This document shows, piece after piece, positions 51,472-62,419 of a stretch of 64,000 nt of DNA. Origin of the DNA: Tidjanibacter sp. (GTDB lineage Bacteria > Bacteroidota > Bacteroidia > Bacteroidales > Rikenellaceae). Position numbers and translations under genes: made by a program. The stretch lies in contig JAFQNC010000024.1 in NCBI GenBank assembly GCA_017396085.1, positions 1 through 64,000 of the forward strand, read 5' to 3'. Numbering within the stretch: position 1 is the stretch's first letter; every line of letters begins with the position of its first letter. Below the pieces are notes generated by a model that worked only from the letters and a program-made list of their open reading frames with translations, did not search any database and had not been told where the DNA came from.

Positions 51472-54400
51472 ATGGCATACGGTAAAGATAATAAAGCAAA
51501 TAGTACCAATTTCAGCAAAATCTCCATTGGCCTTGCCTCGCCTGAGGAGATTCTCGAGCAGTCGAGTGGCGAGGTGCTGAAACCGGAGACAATCAACTAT
51601 CGTACCTACAAACCCGAGAGGGACGGTTTGTTCTGCGAGCGCATCTTTGGTCCCGTGAAGGACTATGAGTGCCACTGCGGTAAGTATAAGAGGATACGCT
51701 ACAAGGGTATCGTCTGCGACCGATGCGGTGTTGAGGTAACGGAGAAGAAGGTTCGCCGTGAGCGTATGGGCCACATCCAACTGGTTGTGCCTGTGGTTCA
51801 CATCTGGTACCTTCGCTCGCTGCCCTCGAAGATTAGCTACCTGCTGGGTATCCCCACCAAGAAACTCGATGCAGTAATCTACTATGAGCGCTACATCGTA
51901 ATTCAGGCAGGTGCCGCTGCGGCTGCCGGTGTGAACAACCTCGACCTGCTGGCCGAGAAGGAGTATCTGGACATTCTGGCTGCACTGCCCAAGGGCAACC
52001 AGCAGTTGGACGACAGCGACCCCGATAAGTTCATCGCTCAGATGGGTGCCGAGGCTGTGCTGACCCTGTTGCAGGGCCTTGACTTGGACAGCCTGTCGTA
52101 CTCGTTGCGCCACAAGGCTTCGACCGAGACTTCGCAGCAGAGGAAGACCGAGGCTCTGAAGAGGCTCAACGTGATTGAGGCATTCAGGGAGTCGAGGGAG
52201 GTTAATAAGCCCGAGTGGATGGTGTTGAAGGTTATTCCCGTAACACCTCCCGAGTTGCGTCCTTTGGTACCGCTGGATGGTGGTAGGTTCGCAACCTCGG
52301 ATTTGAACGACCTCTATCGTAGGGTGATTATCCGCAACAACCGTCTGAAGAGGCTTATTGAGATTAAGGCTCCCGAGGTAATTCTGCGCAACGAGAAGCG
52401 TATGTTGCAGGAGGCAGTAGACAGCCTCTTCGACAACTCGCGTAAGACCAGCGCAGTTAAGACCGAGAGCAACAGGCCTCTGAAGTCGCTCAGCGACAGT
52501 CTTAAAGGTAAACAGGGTAGGTTCCGTCAGAACTTGCTCGGTAAGCGTGTGGACTACTCGGCCCGTTCCGTTATCGTTGTGGGTCCCGAGTTGAAGATGC
52601 ACGAGATGGGTATTCCAAAGGATATGGCGGCAGAGTTGTACAAGCCGTTCATCATCCGCAAACTCATCGAGAGGGGTATCGTTAAGACCGTTAAGTCGGC
52701 AAAGAAGATTATTGACAGGAAGGACCCTGTGATTTGGGATATTTTGGAGAACGTAATCAAAGGCCACCCTGTGCTGATGAACCGTGCTCCTACCCTGCAC
52801 CGTCTTGGTATTCAGGCATTCCAGCCCAAACTGATTGAGGGTAAGGCAATGCAGTTGCACCCGCTGGCTTGTACCGCATTCAATGCGGACTTTGATGGCG
52901 ACCAGATGGCAGTTCACTTGCCTCTCGGCAACGCTGCAATCTTGGAGGCACAGCTGCTGATGCTGGGTTCGCACAACATTTTGAACCCCGCCAATGGTGC
53001 GCCTATCACCGTACCTTCGCAGGATATGGTGCTTGGTCTGTACTACATCACCAAGATTTATGGCACCGAGGAGCGTCCCGAGAGGGAGAAAGCAATCTAC
53101 CGCAAGGAGCTCATCGAGAAGGGCGAGAAGGTTAACCGCTGGGATGACCTTCAGAATGGTGACATTCGTCCGAAGGATGGTGTGAAGGCTGCCTTCACAT
53201 TCTATGGTCCCGAGGAGGCAATCATCGCCTACAACGAGGGTAGGGTAGACCTGCACACTCTTGTGAATGTGAAGATTGACACCGTGGATGAGGATGGTAA
53301 CGATGTTACCAAGATTATCCCCACCTCGGTTGGTCGCGTGCTGTTCAATCAGGTTGTTCCCAAGGAGGTTGGCTACATCAACCTGCTGCTGAAGAAGAAC
53401 ACCCTGAGGGATATTATCGGTGTTGTGATGAAGAAGTCGGGTGCCGACAAGGCCGCTGCATTCTTGGATGACATCAAGGCTATGGGTTACAAGATGGCAT
53501 TCCAAGGTGGTTTGTCGTTCAACCTTGGCGCTGTGATTATCCCCGAGGAGAAGAAGACTCTGGTAGAGTATGGTAACCAGCAGGTTGCCCAGTTCTTGGA
53601 GCAGTACAATATGGGTCTTATCACTAACAACGAGCGTTACAACAAGGTTATTGACGTGTGGACCAACGTGAACAACAAGGTTACCGCAGCCGTTTATAAC
53701 CACCTGAAAGCAGACCAAGACGGTTTCAACCCCGTGTTTATGATGCTTGATTCGGGTGCTCGTGGTAGTAGGGAGCAGATTCGTCAGTTGGGCGGTATGC
53801 GTGGTCTGATGGCTAAACCCCAAAAATCGGGTGCAGAGGGCGGCCAGACTATTGAGAACCCCATCTTGTCGAACTTCAAGGAGGGCCTTTCGGTGTTGGA
53901 GTACTTCATCTCCACCCACGGTGCTCGTAAGGGTTTGGCAGATACCGCACTTAAGACCGCAGACGCAGGTTATCTGACCCGCCGTCTGGTAGACGTTGCT
54001 AACGATGTGATTATCAACGAGGAGGATTGCGGCACCTTGCGTGGTCTGACTGCTACGGCAGTGAAGCGTAATGACGCAGTTATCCAGAGCCTCTACGATA
54101 GGATTTTGGGCCGCACGGCAGTTGAAGACGTTGTTCACCCCCTCACCGGCGAGGTTATCGTTAAGGCAGGCGAGGAGATTAACGAGGAGGCAGCCGCAGC
54201 CATCGAGAAGTCGCCCATCGAGAAGGTGGAGATTCGCTCGGTACTCACTTGCGAGGCACGCCACGGTGTGTGCGCCAAGTGCTACGGTAGGAACCTCGCA
54301 ACCGGTAGGCCCGTACAGAAGGGTGAGGTTGTGGGCGTTATCGCAGCCCAGTCCATCGGTGAGCCCGGTACACAGCTGACTCTGCGTACCTTCCACGTGG

Positions 54401-55845
54401 GTGGTGTTGCAAGTGGCTCTTCGATTGACAACCGCTTGATAGCCAAATACGATGGTGTGATTGAGATTGAGGACCTGAGGACCATCAAGACCAAAGACCG
54501 CGATGATAATGTCAAGAACTTGGTAGTGAGCCGTTTGGCCGAGTTGCGCATTGTGAGCAAGGAGACCGGTAGCGTGCTGTTTACCTACAACTTGGCATAC
54601 GGCTCGACTCTCTACAAACTTGAGGGTGAGAGCGTTCAGAAGGGCGACATCATCTGCGAATGGGACCCCTTCAACGCAGTAATCATCTCGGAGTACGATG
54701 GTAGGATTGCCTTTGACAACGTTGTTGAGGGCGTAACTTACCGTGATGAGTATGACGAGCAGACCGGTTTGAGGGAGAAGGTTATCATCGAGTCGCGCGA
54801 TAAGACCAAGAACCCCATCATTAAGATTGTGGACAAAGACGGCGTTGAGCAGAAGCAGTACAACTTGCCTGTGGGTGCTCACATCGTTGTTAAGGAGAAC
54901 GCCAAGATTAAGGCCGGCGACATCCTCATCAAGATTCCTCGCTCGTTTGGTAAGGCCGGCGATATTACCGGTGGTCTGCCCCGAGTTACCGAGCTGTTTG
55001 AGGCCCGCAACCCGTCTAACCCCGCCATCGTGGCAGAGATTGACGGTGAGGTAACCTTCGGCAAAATCAAGAGGGGTAACAGGGAGATTGTTATCACCTC
55101 GCGTGATGGTCAGGAGAAGAAGTACCTCGTGCCTCTGAGCCGCCAGATTTTGGTGCAGGAGAACGACTACGTGAAGGCAGGTATGCCTCTGTCGGATGGC
55201 GCTATCACCCCCAGCGACATCTTGTCGATTCTCGGCCCCACCAAGGTACAGGAGTACATCGTGAACGAAGTTCAGGAGGTGTACCGTGGTCAGGGTGTGA
55301 AGATTAATGATAAGCACTTCGAGGTTATCGTGCGCCAGATGATGAACAAGGTGCAGATTGATGACCCGGGCGACACTCGCTTCTTGCAGGAGCAGGTTGT
55401 GGACAAGTGGGAGTTTATGGAGGTTAATGACGCCCTGTATGACAAGGTTGTTGTTACCGATGCCGGCGACTCGCAGAATGTTCAGGCCGGTCAGATTATC
55501 TCGGTACGCCAGTTGAGGGATGAGAACTCCTCGCTCAAGCGTAAGGATTTGAAGACCGTAACCGTGAGGGAGATTGTTCCCGCCACCAGCCGCCAGATAC
55601 TCCAAGGTATCACCCGCGCAGCATTGCAGACCAGCTCGTTTATGTCGGCTGCATCGTTCCAAGAGACCACCAAGGTGCTCAACGAGGCTGCAATCTTCGG
55701 TAAGGTAGACCCGCTGGAGAACCTGAAGGAGAACGTAATTTGTGGCCACCTGATTCCCGCAGGTACGGGTGTGCGCGATTGGCAGAAGGTAACCGTTGGT
55801 GCCAAAGCCGACTACGAGCGCATCGCTCCCGAGGCTATCGAGTAA
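51472..55845 (+). CDS. rpoC: RNA polymerase beta' subunit
   Basis: 1457 residues. The N-terminal zinc ribbon has [20 protein letters not shown], and the catalytic magnesium loop [12 protein letters not shown] is intact near residue 465. The second zinc site ([19 protein letters not shown]), trigger loop region ([16 protein letters not shown]) and C-terminal segment follow. Length is as expected for the phylum. A strong intrinsic terminator follows 25 bp after the stop, ending the cluster. Confidence 0.99.
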   Translation: MAYGKDNKANSTNFSKISIGLASPEEILEQSSGEVLKPETINYRTYKPERDGLFCERIFGPVKDYECHCGKYKRIRYKGIVCDRCGVEVTEKKVRRERMGHIQLVVPVVHIWYLRSLPSKISYLLGIPTKKLDAVIYYERYIVIQAGAAAAAGVNNLDLLAEKEYLDILAALPKGNQQLDDSDPDKFIAQMGAEAVLTLLQGLDLDSLSYSLRHKASTETSQQRKTEALKRLNVIEAFRESREVNKPEWMVLKVIPVTPPELRPLVPLDGGRFATSDLNDLYRRVIIRNNRLKRLIEIKAPEVILRNEKRMLQEAVDSLFDNSRKTSAVKTESNRPLKSLSDSLKGKQGRFRQNLLGKRVDYSARSVIVVGPELKMHEMGIPKDMAAELYKPFIIRKLIERGIVKTVKSAKKIIDRKDPVIWDILENVIKGHPVLMNRAPTLHRLGIQAFQPKLIEGKAMQLHPLACTAFNADFDGDQMAVHLPLGNAAILEAQLLMLGSHNILNPANGAPITVPSQDMVLGLYYITKIYGTEERPEREKAIYRKELIEKGEKVNRWDDLQNGDIRPKDGVKAAFTFYGPEEAIIAYNEGRVDLHTLVNVKIDTVDEDGNDVTKIIPTSVGRVLFNQVVPKEVGYINLLLKKNTLRDIIGVVMKKSGADKAAAFLDDIKAMGYKMAFQGGLSFNLGAVIIPEEKKTLVEYGNQQVAQFLEQYNMGLITNNERYNKVIDVWTNVNNKVTAAVYNHLKADQDGFNPVFMMLDSGARGSREQIRQLGGMRGLMAKPQKSGAEGGQTIENPILSNFKEGLSVLEYFISTHGARKGLADTALKTADAGYLTRRLVDVANDVIINEEDCGTLRGLTATAVKRNDAVIQSLYDRILGRTAVEDVVHPLTGEVIVKAGEEINEEAAAAIEKSPIEKVEIRSVLTCEARHGVCAKCYGRNLATGRPVQKGEVVGVIAAQSIGEPGTQLTLRTFHVGGVASGSSIDNRLIAKYDGVIEIEDLRTIKTKDRDDNVKNLVVSRLAELRIVSKETGSVLFTYNLAYGSTLYKLEGESVQKGDIICEWDPFNAVIISEYDGRIAFDNVVEGVTYRDEYDEQTGLREKVIIESRDKTKNPIIKIVDKDGVEQKQYNLPVGAHIVVKENAKIKAGDILIKIPRSFGKAGDITGGLPRVTELFEARNPSNPAIVAEIDGEVTFGKIKRGNREIVITSRDGQEKKYLVPLSRQILVQENDYVKAGMPLSDGAITPSDILSILGPTKVQEYIVNEVQEVYRGQGVKINDKHFEVIVRQMMNKVQIDDPGDTRFLQEQVVDKWEFMEVNDALYDKVVVTDAGDSQNVQAGQIISVRQLRDENSSLKRKDLKTVTVREIVPATSRQILQGITRAALQTSSFMSAASFQETTKVLNEAAIFGKVDPLENLKENVICGHLIPAGTGVRDWQKVTVGAKADYERIAPEAIE

Positions 55846-55870
55846 GGTACCACACAATCCCTAATAAGAA

Positions 55871-55916
55871 AGAGAGGAGGATTTTCCCACCGCGGAAATC
55901 CTCCTCTCTTTTTTTT
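55871..55916 (+). terminator. Terminator after rpoC
   Basis: A perfect 14-bp stem (AGAGAGGAGGATTT / AAATCCTCCTCTCT) with an 11-base loop is followed by a seven-T tail. Confidence 0.95.
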
Positions 55917-55943
55917 GCAGGGGCCCGTTGTGGTCTAACATCT

Positions 55944-55985
55944 TTTTTAGGGCCCTTAAAGACCTTAGGGCCCTTAAAGTCCCTT
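55944..55985. repeat. Nonamer tandem repeat, CCTTAAAG type
   Basis: Units CCCTTAAAG, ACCTTAGGG, CCCTTAAAG, flanked by partial ones, match the array at 41,232. It lies in the gap between the rpoC terminator and the ferritin terminator. Confidence 0.8.
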
Positions 55986-55987
55986 CG

Positions 55988-56023
55988 CTGCTCTTCCTGC
56001 TCTTTCTGCCCTTTCTGCCCTTC
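55988..56023. repeat. Nonamer tandem repeat, CTGCTCTTC type
   Basis: Four in-register units: CTGCTCTTC, CTGCTCTTT, CTGCCCTTT, CTGCCCTTC. It adjoins the CCTTAAAG array with the same 9-bp period but a different sequence. Confidence 0.85.
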
Positions 56024-56034
56024 CAAAAGGCAAC

Positions 56035-56077
56035 AAAAAAACACCGAGCCCTCTGCGGTGTTGTGCGAGGGCTCGGT
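56035..56077 (-). terminator. Terminator of the ferritin gene
   Basis: ACCGAGCCCTC pairs exactly with GAGGGCTCGGT (11 bp, 13-base loop), followed leftward by a seven-T tail. Confidence 0.93.
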
Positions 56078-56104
56078 GGATAGAGTTTGTATGAGTGAGT
56101 GATG

Positions 56105-56635
56105 TTACTCGGCAGTTGCGAGGGGCGAGGGGGTGGTGTAGACCCTTGCGGCCAACTCTTTGTCATACTCATAGAGGCCGTATTTGTTGTCGCCAATTTT
56201 CTCAAGGATGTCGATGATGTCGCGTGCGTTCTCCTCTTCCTCCACCTGCTCGTCTACAAACCATTTGAGGGTGCTCTCGGAGGCGTAGTCGTTCTCCTCT
56301 TTGGCAATCTTCATCAGGTTGTTGATGCGTGCGGTTACCACCTGCTCGTGCTCAAGGGTTTTCTCCCACGCTGCCAAGGGGCTTGCCCACTCGGTGTCCA
56401 CTGCGGCGATGGGCTGCAACTTAACCTCGCCACCGCGTGAGTTAATCATATTCATAAAGATGCGTGCGTGGTCCTGCTCCTCTTGGAACTGGATGAAGAA
56501 CCAGTTGGCGAAGCCTTTGTTGCCTTTGGCCTCTTGGTCCATCGACATTGAGAGGTAGAGATATGCCGACCACAGTTCGGCGTTAATTTGGTCGTTGATA
56601 GCTGCCTCAAGGCGGCTGCTGATGTTCTTTTTCAT
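56105..56635 (-). CDS. ftnA: Bacterial ferritin (non-heme)
   Basis: A 176-residue four-helix protein forming a 24-mer iron store in the cytosol. Ferroxidase ligands are visible in the first helix (INAELWSAYLYLS), the second (FQEEQDHARIFMNMI) and the fourth (FVDEQVEEEENARDI). Length and motif order match ferritin of the FtnA type rather than Dps or bacterioferritin, as no heme-binding Met or Dps helix is seen. It is monocistronic, with its own strong terminator and a TATCTTTG box 68 bp upstream. Confidence 0.96.
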   Translation of the reverse strand: MKKNISSRLEAAINDQINAELWSAYLYLSMSMDQEAKGNKGFANWFFIQFQEEQDHARIFMNMINSRGGEVKLQPIAAVDTEWASPLAAWEKTLEHEQVVTARINNLMKIAKEENDYASESTLKWFVDEQVEEEENARDIIDILEKIGDNKYGLYEYDKELAARVYTTPSPLATAE

Positions 56636-56702
56636 AGTGTGTTATGTTTTTATTGGTTTATGCTTGTTTGTGGGGCCTTCATTTACCCCTTTTTTCTTAT
56701 CA

Positions 56703-56710
56703 CAAAGATA
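56703..56710 (-). promoter_or_regulatory. Minus 7 element for ferritin
   Basis: CAAAGATA (TATCTTTG leftward) fits TAnnTTTG; the minus 33 position shows no TTTG. Confidence 0.45.
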
Positions 56711-56859
56711 ATGCACTTTTTGTCAATTGGTACTCTTTTGCGCTATGATATTTTTTGATTAACGCATAAGCAAAACCTATAATGATGGTATCCTTTGCCA
56801 AAACAATGAGGGTAGACCACTTGGGCCTACCCTCACTTGGTTTGCGGATACCTCTTGGA

Positions 56860-58995
56860 CTACTCCGAGAGAATCTCCATAATCTTGATTGCCGCAGCGG
56901 CAACGGGGGTACCGGGGCCAAAGATGGCGGCGGCACCGTCCTGATAGAGCTCCTCGTAGTCCTGAGCGGGAATTACACCGCCCACGATTACCACGATGTC
57001 CTCACGACCGAGTTTCTTCAACTCGGCAATAATCTGAGGAACGAGGGTCAAGTGGCCTGCTGCCAACGAAGATACACCAACAACGTGTACATCGTTCTCA
57101 ACAGCCTGCTTGGCAGCCTCCTCGGGAGTCTGGAACAAGGGGCCCATATCCACATCGAAGCCGAGGTCGGCGTAACCTGTGGCAACAACTTTTGCACCAC
57201 GGTCGTGGCCGTCCTGACCAAGTTTGGCAATCATAATACGGGGCTGACGGCCCTCCTTCTTGGCGAAGTCGGCAACCATCTCTTTTGCTTTTGCGAAATC
57301 TGCATCGTTCTTCATAGCACTCGAATATACACCTGAAATGGAACGGATAACGGCTTTGTAGCGGCCTACAACAACCTCACAAGCATCGGAAATCTCACCC
57401 AAAGTGGCCCTAACCTTGGCAGCCTCAACGGCAAGCTCAAGGAGGTTGCCCTCTTTGGTCTTCACACACTCGGTGAGTGCAGCCAGAGCCTTCTGTACGG
57501 CAGCCTCATCGCGGTTGGCACGCAACTCCTGCAACCTCTTAACTTGGCTCTCACGCACTGCGGTGTTGTCCACTGCGAGGATGTCGATGGGGGCCTCTTT
57601 CTCCAGACGGTAGCGGTTCAGACCTACGATAATCTCCTCGCCGGAGTCGATGTGGGCCTGCTTGCGAGCCGAAGCCTCCTCGATACGCATCTTGGGAATA
57701 CCGGTCTCGATAGCCTTGGCCATACCGCCGAGTTTCTCAATCTCTTGGATGTGCTCCCAAGCCTTGTGGGCAATCTCGTTGGTGAGGCTCTCCACGTAGT
57801 AACTACCTGCCCACGGGTCTACCGAGCGGCATACGTTGGTCTCCTCTTGGATGTAAATCTGGGTGTTACGAGCAATACGTGCCGAGAAGTCGGTGGGCAG
57901 TGCGATAGCCTCGTCAAGTGCGTTGGTGTGCAACGACTGGGTGTGGCCCAAGGCAGCGCCCATAGCCTCGATGGCGGTACGTGCTACGTTGTTGAAGGGG
58001 TCCTGCTCGGTGAGCGACCAACCCGAAGTCTGCGAGTGGGTACGCAGAGCGAGCGATTTGGGGTTCTTGGGGTTGAACTGCTTAACAATCTTTGCCCACA
58101 AGAGCCTTGCAGCCCTCATCTTGGCAATCTCCATAAAGTGGTTCATACCGATAGCCCAGAAGAACGACAAGCGGGGTGCGAACTGGTCTACGCTCATACC
58201 GGCATTTACGCCTGCGCGAAGGTACTCCAGACCATCGGCCAAGGTGTAGGCCAACTCAATGTCGGCAGTTGCACCGGCCTCCTGCATATGGTAACCCGAG
58301 ATGGAAATCGAGTTGAACTTGGGCATATTCTTGGAGGTGTACTCAAAGATGTCGGCGATAATTCGCATCGAGAATTCGGGCGGGTAGATGTAGGTGTTGC
58401 GCACCATAAACTCCTTCAGAATGTCGTTCTGAATGGTACCGGCCAACTGGTCGAGGGTGCAACCCTGCTCCAGACCTGCCACGATGTAGAATGCCAATAC
58501 GGGCAGCACGGCACCGTTCATAGTCATTGACACCGACATTTGGTTCAAAGGAATACCGTCAAACAGCACCTTCATATCCTCCACCGAGCAGATGCTCACA
58601 CCTGCCTTACCAACATCGCCAACAACCCTTGGGTGGTCGGCATCGTAGCCACGGTGGGTAGCGAGGTCAAATGCAACCGAAAGGCCCTTTTGGCCGGAAG
58701 CCAAGTTGCGGCGATAGAAGGCGTTGCTCTCCTCGGCTGTCGAGAAACCGGCATACTGGCGGATGGTCCAAGGACGCATCACATACATTGTGCTGTAGGG
58801 GCCACGCAAGAAGGGAGCCACACCTGCTGCATAGTTCAGGTGCTCCATACCCTCCAAGTCCTCGGCGGAGTAGAGGCCCTTAACGGGAATTTGCTCGGCG
58901 GTCATCCACTCTTTCTTCTCGCCGCAGCACTTGTTGCTCTGGCAGCAACCCTCGGTTGCGCCGGCAAACTTAATATCTGTAAATTGTGCTCTCAT
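56860..58995 (-). CDS. mutB: Methylmalonyl-CoA mutase large (catalytic) subunit
   Basis: 711 residues from the ATG at 58,995 ([16 protein letters not shown]); the longer frame to 59,118 overlaps mutA and is rejected. The TIM barrel carries [19 protein letters not shown] and the [15 protein letters not shown] block. The C-terminal cobalamin domain has the DGHDRGAKV base-off histidine motif and [12 protein letters not shown]. It interconverts succinyl-CoA and (R)-methylmalonyl-CoA using adenosylcobalamin, the route to propionate in Bacteroidales. A Cys-rich N-terminal patch ([12 protein letters not shown]) is odd. It is 20 bp after mutA. Confidence 0.98.
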   Translation of the reverse strand: MRAQFTDIKFAGATEGCCQSNKCCGEKKEWMTAEQIPVKGLYSAEDLEGMEHLNYAAGVAPFLRGPYSTMYVMRPWTIRQYAGFSTAEESNAFYRRNLASGQKGLSVAFDLATHRGYDADHPRVVGDVGKAGVSICSVEDMKVLFDGIPLNQMSVSMTMNGAVLPVLAFYIVAGLEQGCTLDQLAGTIQNDILKEFMVRNTYIYPPEFSMRIIADIFEYTSKNMPKFNSISISGYHMQEAGATADIELAYTLADGLEYLRAGVNAGMSVDQFAPRLSFFWAIGMNHFMEIAKMRAARLLWAKIVKQFNPKNPKSLALRTHSQTSGWSLTEQDPFNNVARTAIEAMGAALGHTQSLHTNALDEAIALPTDFSARIARNTQIYIQEETNVCRSVDPWAGSYYVESLTNEIAHKAWEHIQEIEKLGGMAKAIETGIPKMRIEEASARKQAHIDSGEEIIVGLNRYRLEKEAPIDILAVDNTAVRESQVKRLQELRANRDEAAVQKALAALTECVKTKEGNLLELAVEAAKVRATLGEISDACEVVVGRYKAVIRSISGVYSSAMKNDADFAKAKEMVADFAKKEGRQPRIMIAKLGQDGHDRGAKVVATGYADLGFDVDMGPLFQTPEEAAKQAVENDVHVVGVSSLAAGHLTLVPQIIAELKKLGREDIVVIVGGVIPAQDYEELYQDGAAAIFGPGTPVAAAAIKIMEILSE

Positions 58996-59015
58996 AATTC
59001 TTTCTCCTCCTTCAA

Positions 59016-60869
59016 TTAAATTCCCAACTCTTTGAGGTAACCTTTCAGGGTTTCGAGAACGTTGTCCCTGATGCTGATGAAGTGGGTAATGCCCTGTGCC
59101 TTCAACTCCTCGGCGCAAGCAGGAGCACCTGCCACAACCACGATTGCATCCTCACCAACGAGTTTTGCCACCTCGGGAGCAAGTGTTGCGTAGTCGTCAT
59201 CCGAAGAGCAAACCACAACGATGTCGGCACCGGCCTCTTTGGCTGCCTTCACGCCCTCCTCAACCGAAGCAAAGAAGGTGTTGTCCTGCACCTTGATACC
59301 GGCGCAAGCGAAGAAGTTGCAACTGAACTGTGCCCTTGCCCTTGCCATAGCCAAGTTGCCGCAAGTGAGCATAAATGCCTTGGGAGCCTTGCCGCTCAAA
59401 TCAACTGCCTGGCGCATAGCCTCAAATGCCTCGCCACCACGGTAGGGTTTCAGTGCGGGGAATTTAGCCTCGCAGCAGGTGTTGTCGAACTGCCAAGCCT
59501 TCACGTCAGCACCGAGAGTCTCGCCGAAGTTGGGGAATTGGTTGGTACCGAGCAGAGTGATGCGGCGGGTAGCCACCTCTTTGTTCTTCTTCTCGGCCGA
59601 AGCGTTCACCCTTGCAGCGATGGTGCCCTTCTCGTAGGACTCGATGTAGCCACCCTCGTTCTCCACCTCAAGGAAGAGTTTCCAAGCCTCCTGTGCGATG
59701 CTTGCGGTGAGGTTCTCAATGTAGTAGGAGCCACCTGCGGGGTCTACCACGTTGTCGAAGTGGGCCTCGTTCTTGAGCAAGAGCTGCACGTTGCGAGCGA
59801 TGCGCTCGGCGAACTCATCGCCACAAGCGTAGGCGTTGTTGAAGGGGCGCACCTCCAGCGAGTGTACACCAGCGATGGCGGCACTCATAGCCTCGGTGGT
59901 ACCGCGGAGCATATTCACATAGGAATCGTAGACGGTCTGGTTCCACATCGAGGTAACAGCGTGGAGGTAAATCTTCTCTGCGCAGCTGCACTCGGGCTCG
60001 TAGGCCTTCATAATGTTGGCCCACAGCAGGCGTGCTGCACGGAGTTTTGCAATCTCCATAAAGTAGTTGGCGGTGATGGAGGTGGTGAAGCGGATGCTCT
60101 TTGCGGCAGCAGTTGCGCTCACGCCCTGCTCCATAAGCCTAACCACGTAGTCGTGGCCTGCGGCCAGCATATAGCCCAACTCCTCAACGATGGTCGAGCC
60201 ACTGTTGCCCAGCAGCGAGCCATCAACGCCCACAAAGCGAACGTGTTTCCACTCGGCATACTCCTTGATGTAGCCTGCGAGTTTCTCGAAGCAGGGAGTG
60301 CCCTTGTCGCAACCGCAGCAGAAGGTGCCGTAGGCCGAAAGGCCCCACATAATGGGGTCGAAGTTGAATGCAATGCGGGTGTCCTCTTTGCTGAACTGTG
60401 CGGCCCAAGCCATCACGGGCTCAACAATCCACCACTCGTTCTCCGAGCAGAATACAACCTCGTTTTTGGTGGGGTCGATGCCTGCCAACAGAACGTTCAC
60501 TTGCTCTGCGGAGAGTTCATTTTCGATGTGGAAGCCAACGCTGCACACACCGCTTTCGATTGCGTGGAGAGCCTTTGCGTTAGCCTCGGCTGCATCGTTC
60601 ACGCAAATGGTCTGGAAGACTTTCCACCTGTTGCAGTTCTTCACACCGCGAACATAGGGGAATTGTCCTGCTGTTGTGCCGAGCCACTGAATGTCCTTCA
60701 AATCCTCTGCACGATAGTAGGGGCGTACATTAAAGCCCTCTGCTGTGCGCCACACCAGTTTCTTCTGGTAGTCGGCACCTTTGAGGTCGGTTGTGATGAC
60801 GGCCTCCCAAGCCTCGGTGGAGACTTCGGGGAACTCCTCAAACAACCTTTCAAACTTGTTGTTTGCCAT
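59016..60869 (-). CDS. mutA: Methylmalonyl-CoA mutase small subunit
   Basis: 617 residues; heterodimer partner of MutB. It keeps the family fold ([37 protein letters not shown]) but its C-terminal domain lacks the DxHxxG cobalamin motif, as expected for the non-catalytic subunit. It heads the leftward mutA-mutB pair. A TATATTTG box at 60,938-60,945 would start transcription about 60 bp upstream. No cobalamin riboswitch is visible in the 139-bp gap to the next gene, and the epimerase and decarboxylase genes are elsewhere. Confidence 0.97.
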   Translation of the reverse strand: MANNKFERLFEEFPEVSTEAWEAVITTDLKGADYQKKLVWRTAEGFNVRPYYRAEDLKDIQWLGTTAGQFPYVRGVKNCNRWKVFQTICVNDAAEANAKALHAIESGVCSVGFHIENELSAEQVNVLLAGIDPTKNEVVFCSENEWWIVEPVMAWAAQFSKEDTRIAFNFDPIMWGLSAYGTFCCGCDKGTPCFEKLAGYIKEYAEWKHVRFVGVDGSLLGNSGSTIVEELGYMLAAGHDYVVRLMEQGVSATAAAKSIRFTTSITANYFMEIAKLRAARLLWANIMKAYEPECSCAEKIYLHAVTSMWNQTVYDSYVNMLRGTTEAMSAAIAGVHSLEVRPFNNAYACGDEFAERIARNVQLLLKNEAHFDNVVDPAGGSYYIENLTASIAQEAWKLFLEVENEGGYIESYEKGTIAARVNASAEKKNKEVATRRITLLGTNQFPNFGETLGADVKAWQFDNTCCEAKFPALKPYRGGEAFEAMRQAVDLSGKAPKAFMLTCGNLAMARARAQFSCNFFACAGIKVQDNTFFASVEEGVKAAKEAGADIVVVCSSDDDYATLAPEVAKLVGEDAIVVVAGAPACAEELKAQGITHFISIRDNVLETLKGYLKELGI

Positions 60870-60937
60870 AACTTTTGATTGTGATTATTGTGTTAGTTGT
60901 ATGTTGTATGTTCAATTTTCTTACCGCATAGGCGCGA

Positions 60938-60945
60938 CAAATATA
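60938..60945 (-). promoter_or_regulatory. Minus 7 element for mutA-mutB
   Basis: CAAATATA, reading TATATTTG leftward, matches the consensus in the divergent gap. Confidence 0.5.
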
Positions 60946-60977
60946 CAATTTATAAATAAACTATCCTCATTTTTTCC

Positions 60978-60985
60978 TACTTTTG
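60978..60985 (+). promoter_or_regulatory. Minus 7 element for the HhH gene
   Basis: TACTTTTG matches TAnnTTTG 23 bp before the ATG at 61,009 and supports that start over longer readings. Confidence 0.5.
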
Positions 60986-61008
60986 TGAAAACATTCACAC
61001 TAATTCCT

Positions 61009-62091
61009 ATGGCTCCGTTGTTTACCAAAAGCGATATTCGCGGACTTGCCCTGCTGCTACCGCTGATTGTGGTGCTCACGTGGGTGGTGGTTGAGGCCCT
61101 TTCGGACCACACTCCATCGGCCGACCACGCCACACCGCCTGCGGAGGAACTCTTTGCCCACACCGATAGTGTCGCACAGGCCCTGCGCTTGCGCCCATTT
61201 GACCCTAACACCATAACCTACGAGGAGTTACGCAGGATGAACATCGACCAATTCGTTGCCCGCAACATTGTCAAATATCGCTCCTCGGGGCGCACCTTTG
61301 CCATCCCCGAGGATGTGGCTATTGTCTACGGCATCGGCGACTCGCTCTATGCTCTACTCAAACCCTACATCCGCATTGCTCCGAAGTATCGCCCCAAGCC
61401 CAATACACACCCCTCCGACACTCTGCGCACCAACCAGTTTATGCCCCGCAAGCGAGCCTTCAAGCGTGTGCAATTTGACCCCAACACGCTCACTGCCGAG
61501 GGTTTCTATGCGTTGGGCTGTTTCACCGCACGTCAGGCAGAGGCTATGGTGGAGTATCGTGAGCGCATCGGTGGCTTCCGCACGGTGTTGGAGTTTGCCG
61601 ATTGTTATCTTGTCAGCGACACCCTCTATGCCGCAATGGAGGAGTTCATCACTCTCTCGCCCCTGCCCGAGCCCGTGACGGTGCTTGTGGACATCAACTC
61701 GGCCGATTCGGCCGCTCTTGTGGCTCTGCCGGGCATTGGTCCGCGTTCCGCCACCGACATAATTCTCTATCGTGAGCGTCTTGGAGGCTACCACTCCACC
61801 GAGCAACTCAAGGACCTTGCGGTCATTATGGAGAAGAATTACGACCTCTTTGTGAAAGAAATTTGGTGTGATAGTTGCAAAATTAGAAAAATTGATATTA
61901 ACTTTGTGGCCCCAAACGAGTTGGCCAAGCATCCCTATATGACGGCTTCTCGGATGAGGAAGATACTCAAACAACGACAAAAGAGAGGAGGTTGGAGCAC
62001 TATTGAAGAGATGGTAGAGCAGAAAATATTTACCGAGGAGGAGGCCGCAAGGATTTCCCCCTATCTTCAATTCAACCCGGTCGCAGAGTAG
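61009..62091 (+). CDS. Membrane-anchored protein with four helix-hairpin-helix repeats (ComEA-like)
   Basis: 360 residues from the ATG at 61,009. One hydrophobic helix (about 12-29, LALLLPLIVVLTWVVVEA) anchors the N-terminus, and the rest faces the periplasm. Four ComEA-type HhH units follow, each opening with a (F/V/I)D(P/I)N pattern: FDPNTITYEEL, FDPNTLTAEGF, VDINSADSAALVALPGIGPRSA and IDINFVAPNEL. Only the third has the full GIGPRSA turn for DNA phosphate contacts, so the others may be degenerate. Such proteins bind double-stranded DNA in uptake, but no other competence gene is near. rpsU follows after 100 bp. Confidence 0.85.
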   Translation: MAPLFTKSDIRGLALLLPLIVVLTWVVVEALSDHTPSADHATPPAEELFAHTDSVAQALRLRPFDPNTITYEELRRMNIDQFVARNIVKYRSSGRTFAIPEDVAIVYGIGDSLYALLKPYIRIAPKYRPKPNTHPSDTLRTNQFMPRKRAFKRVQFDPNTLTAEGFYALGCFTARQAEAMVEYRERIGGFRTVLEFADCYLVSDTLYAAMEEFITLSPLPEPVTVLVDINSADSAALVALPGIGPRSATDIILYRERLGGYHSTEQLKDLAVIMEKNYDLFVKEIWCDSCKIRKIDINFVAPNELAKHPYMTASRMRKILKQRQKRGGWSTIEEMVEQKIFTEEEAARISPYLQFNPVAE

Positions 62092-62177
62092 AGATTAACA
62101 CACAAAAGGTCAGCAGGTTGTAATGGACAACAGCAAGCGGACACCAACACAAACAAACGAAAAATTAACAAATTAAA

Positions 62178-62184
62178 AAGGAGA
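62178..62184 (+). promoter_or_regulatory. Strong Shine-Dalgarno of rpsU
   Basis: AAGGAGA ends 7-8 bases before the rpsU ATG at 62,192, the ideal position. Other genes in this window mostly lack such a site. Bacteroidota ribosomes are reported to hide the anti-Shine-Dalgarno behind bS21, bS18 and bS6, so this site is unusual and may let bS21-free ribosomes select the message. Confidence 0.8.
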
Positions 62185-62191
62185 TACAATT

Positions 62192-62386
62192 ATGATTATT
62201 ATGCCAGTAAAAGAGGGCGAGAACATTGAGCGCGCTCTGAAGAAATTCAAACGTAAATATGAGCGCACCGGCGTTCTCAAAGAGCTCCGTGCTCGTCAGT
62301 ACTTTGCAAAGCCCAGCGTAACCAAGCGTATTCAGATGCAGCACGCTGTTTATGTTGAGCAGATGCACCGTATGGATGAGGAGTAG
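62192..62386 (+). CDS. rpsU: 30S ribosomal protein bS21
   Basis: A 64-residue basic protein. MIIMPVKEGENIERALKKFKR matches the Bacteroidota form, so the first ATG at 62,192 is chosen over the one at 62,201. The tail (about 40-64, PSVTKRIQMQHAVYVEQ) is longer than the minimal family core. In Bacteroidota bS21 helps occlude the anti-Shine-Dalgarno on the 30S platform. The gene has a strong Shine-Dalgarno and its own terminator. Confidence 0.96.
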   Translation: MIIMPVKEGENIERALKKFKRKYERTGVLKELRARQYFAKPSVTKRIQMQHAVYVEQMHRMDEE

Positions 62387-62419
62387 TCAATCGCTCTCGC
62401 GTTATACGACACCACACGA

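Noticed and set aside
47725..55857. A stop-free antisense frame of about 2700 codons across rpoB and rpoC
   Set aside because: It spans two of the most conserved bacterial genes and their junction. It arises because Leu TTA/CTA and Ser TCA codons are rare on the sense strand, and the translation shows no domain or signal.
58996..59118. N-terminal extension of mutB overlapping mutA
   Set aside because: The extra residues are the antisense-frame reading of the mutA end, and the ATG at 58,995 gives the normal family N-terminus.
60870..61008. Cobalamin riboswitch upstream of mutA
   Set aside because: The 139-bp gap is AT-rich, contains opposing promoters and lacks a B12-box-like or multi-stem structure.
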